DNA from: Parabacteroides sp. FAFU027
GTDB taxonomy: Bacteria > Bacteroidota > Bacteroidia > Bacteroidales > UBA7332
Length of the DNA stretch: 64,000 nt
Direction of reading: 5' to 3'
NCBI RefSeq assembly: GCF_022808675.1
Contig: NZ_JAKZKV010000006.1
Location: 124,001-188,000 of the forward strand
Numbering within the stretch: the stretch's first letter is position 1; each line of letters begins with the position of its first letter. The position numbers were made by a program, and so were the translations under genes. Below, one piece after another: positions 62,891 through 64,000 of the stretch. The notes below the pieces were generated by a model. That model did not search any database. It saw nothing but the letters and a program-made list of their open reading frames with translations, and was not told the DNA's origin.

Positions 62891-64000
62891 TTACTTCACC
62901 CAGCCGGAGTACTGGTACTTACATTTATTGTATTCCGGTTTAATTCTGATGTAGGTGTCAGTAATCTTCTTTTTAATCCAGCTTTGAATAATCTCGTTTC
63001 TTTTTTTCTCCTCTACCATTTGCTTCAATGCTTGATAGTCTTCGCTGGCATTTGCTTTATGTCCTTCCACACGGCTTTTGAGCTTTACGATAGCGCAGAC
63101 CTCTTTGTTGTTTTTGTTGATCATACGGAATGGTTTGGAGATATCGCCCACGTTCATGTCTTCGATTACGCGCGCCACTTCCGGAGGTAATTGCTGCATT
63201 TCAAAACGGGAAGTACTGCTATAGGTATTTGGATCATTAAAGAGCATCAGACCGTTGTTGTTTCGGGTGTCTTTATCCATAGAAATAAACTGGGCCGCTT
63301 CGTCGAAAGTGAATTTTTTATTCTTTAAATCGTTGGAGATGGAGTCCAGACGTAGTAACGCTTCCTTGATTGCACTCTCTTCCACTTTTGGTTTTAATAG
63401 AATGTGGCGGCAGTTGACGCGGTCACCACGTTTTTCAATCAGTTGGATGATGTGAAATCCATATTCCGTTTCCACTACTTTGGAAACTTTTTTCGGATCT
63501 TGAAGGTTAAAAGCGACGTTGGCAAATTCGGGAACCAATTGGCCTTTTCCCATAAAGCCCAGTTCTCCTCCGTGTTTGGCTGATTCCGCATCTTCAGAGT
63601 AAAGTACGGCTAAAGTCGAGAATTCTGATTCGCCTTTGTTTACGCGGTCAGCATAATCACGCAGACGGTCTTTAACGGCATCAATCTCCTTTTGGGGAAT
63701 GCGGGGCTCAAGTACCACGATTTGCGCCTCTACCCGGGTTGGGATAAACGGTACGCTGTCTTTCGGTACGGTTTCAAAGTAGCGGCGAACATCTGACGGG
63801 GTTACCTTGATCGTTCCCACAATCTTCTTCTGGACCTGTTTTATCGTTTCTCTGTCACGAACCTGGTCTTTTTTTACCTCCCGGATTTCGTTGTATGACT
63901 TGTTGAAATATTCTTCCAGTTTCTCTTTAGAGCCGATTTGCGAGATGTAGTAGTTTAACTCTGCATCCACCTGCTGTAGTATGCTTGTTTCAGGAACTAC
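62891..64000 (-). CDS. SurA-like parvulin peptidyl-prolyl isomerase (partial)
   Basis: The frame is open to the window edge, so the N-terminus is missing; 369 codons are seen. Two PPIC/parvulin domains: one at PTRVEAQIVVLEPRIP, LYSEDAESAKHGGELGFMGKGQLVPEF, YGFHIIQLIEKRGDRV, and a second weaker one from CRHILLKPKVEES onward (FDEAAQFISMDKDTRNNNGLMLF). SurA chaperones outer-membrane proteins in the periplasm, consistent with the outer-membrane genes nearby. Confidence 0.85.
   Translation of the reverse strand, partial: VVPETSILQQVDAELNYYISQIGSKEKLEEYFNKSYNEIREVKKDQVRDRETIKQVQKKIVGTIKVTPSDVRRYFETVPKDSVPFIPTRVEAQIVVLEPRIPQKEIDAVKDRLRDYADRVNKGESEFSTLAVLYSEDAESAKHGGELGFMGKGQLVPEFANVAFNLQDPKKVSKVVETEYGFHIIQLIEKRGDRVNCRHILLKPKVEESAIKEALLRLDSISNDLKNKKFTFDEAAQFISMDKDTRNNNGLMLFNDPNTYSSTSRFEMQQLPPEVARVIEDMNVGDISKPFRMINKNNKEVCAIVKLKSRVEGHKANASEDYQALKQMVEEKKRNEIIQSWIKKKITDTYIRIKPEYNKCKYQYSGWVK

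Noticed and set aside
1-64000. tRNA and rRNA genes
   Set aside because: No cloverleaf or rRNA core sequence was recognised by eye; a dedicated covariance search was not possible here.

Overview
The window looks like chromosome from a member of the Bacteroidota, probably order Bacteroidales. Supporting signs are: promoters of the TTG-N20-TAnnTTTG type; PorV and three cargo proteins with type IX secretion (T9SS) C-terminal sorting domains; BACON and BspA-type leucine-rich repeats; DUF4349, DUF4369 and UMF1 families; and weak Shine-Dalgarno sites. A pectin-using, Paludibacter-like genus is a guess only. No rRNA, tRNA or CRISPR was recognised.

Layout. 1-9.7 kb: a LytM/RICIN protein cut by the window edge, a secreted unknown, a 1.1 kb spacer holding a 21-bp tandem array, a large T9SS-exported GxGYxYP/PA14 protein, a U32 tRNA-hydroxylation-type protein and a DUF4369 lipoprotein. 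9-17 kb is housekeeping: wbqC-like, porV, ytxH-like, lolD, vanZ-like, a helix-hairpin-helix protein, argB and an M13 peptidase. 17-22.3 kb: a GH28 polygalacturonase flanked by two matching palindrome-promoter units that appear to drive small RNAs, next to three tandem PAS-LuxR regulators. 22.4-26 kb: a leaderless group made of a peptidoglycan hydrolase, a patatin phospholipase and an Fn3 protein. 26-28 kb: a second 21-bp array and a membrane AraC-type regulator. 28-34 kb: small secreted proteins interrupted by a RAYT transposase element and its short derivative. 34-39 kb: a 1670-residue BspA-like T9SS protein. 39-47 kb: a run of envelope proteins of mostly unknown function. 47-64 kb: a PlsC-ACP-AMP-ligase fusion, a UMF1 transporter, a decayed HEPN-MNT module, a dehydrogenase, KdgF, DUF421, a GIY-YIG cassette bounded by inverted repeats, an acyl-CoA synthetase with its XRE-cupin regulator, and a surA-ostA-mutL operon.

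The genes together suggest a cell that secretes polysaccharide-active and adhesive proteins through T9SS (PorV plus three cargos) and degrades pectin (GH28 outside, KdgF inside).

The least explained structures are these. (1) Two intergenic arrays with exactly 21-bp units and a shared TCGGA core, both between divergent genes. (2) A perfect palindrome placed identically at about -42 in two promoters beside three LuxR-type paralogues. (3) Two independent nuclease-plus-palindrome systems (RAYT and GIY-YIG), whose repeats sit inside a coding sequence or supply stop codons.
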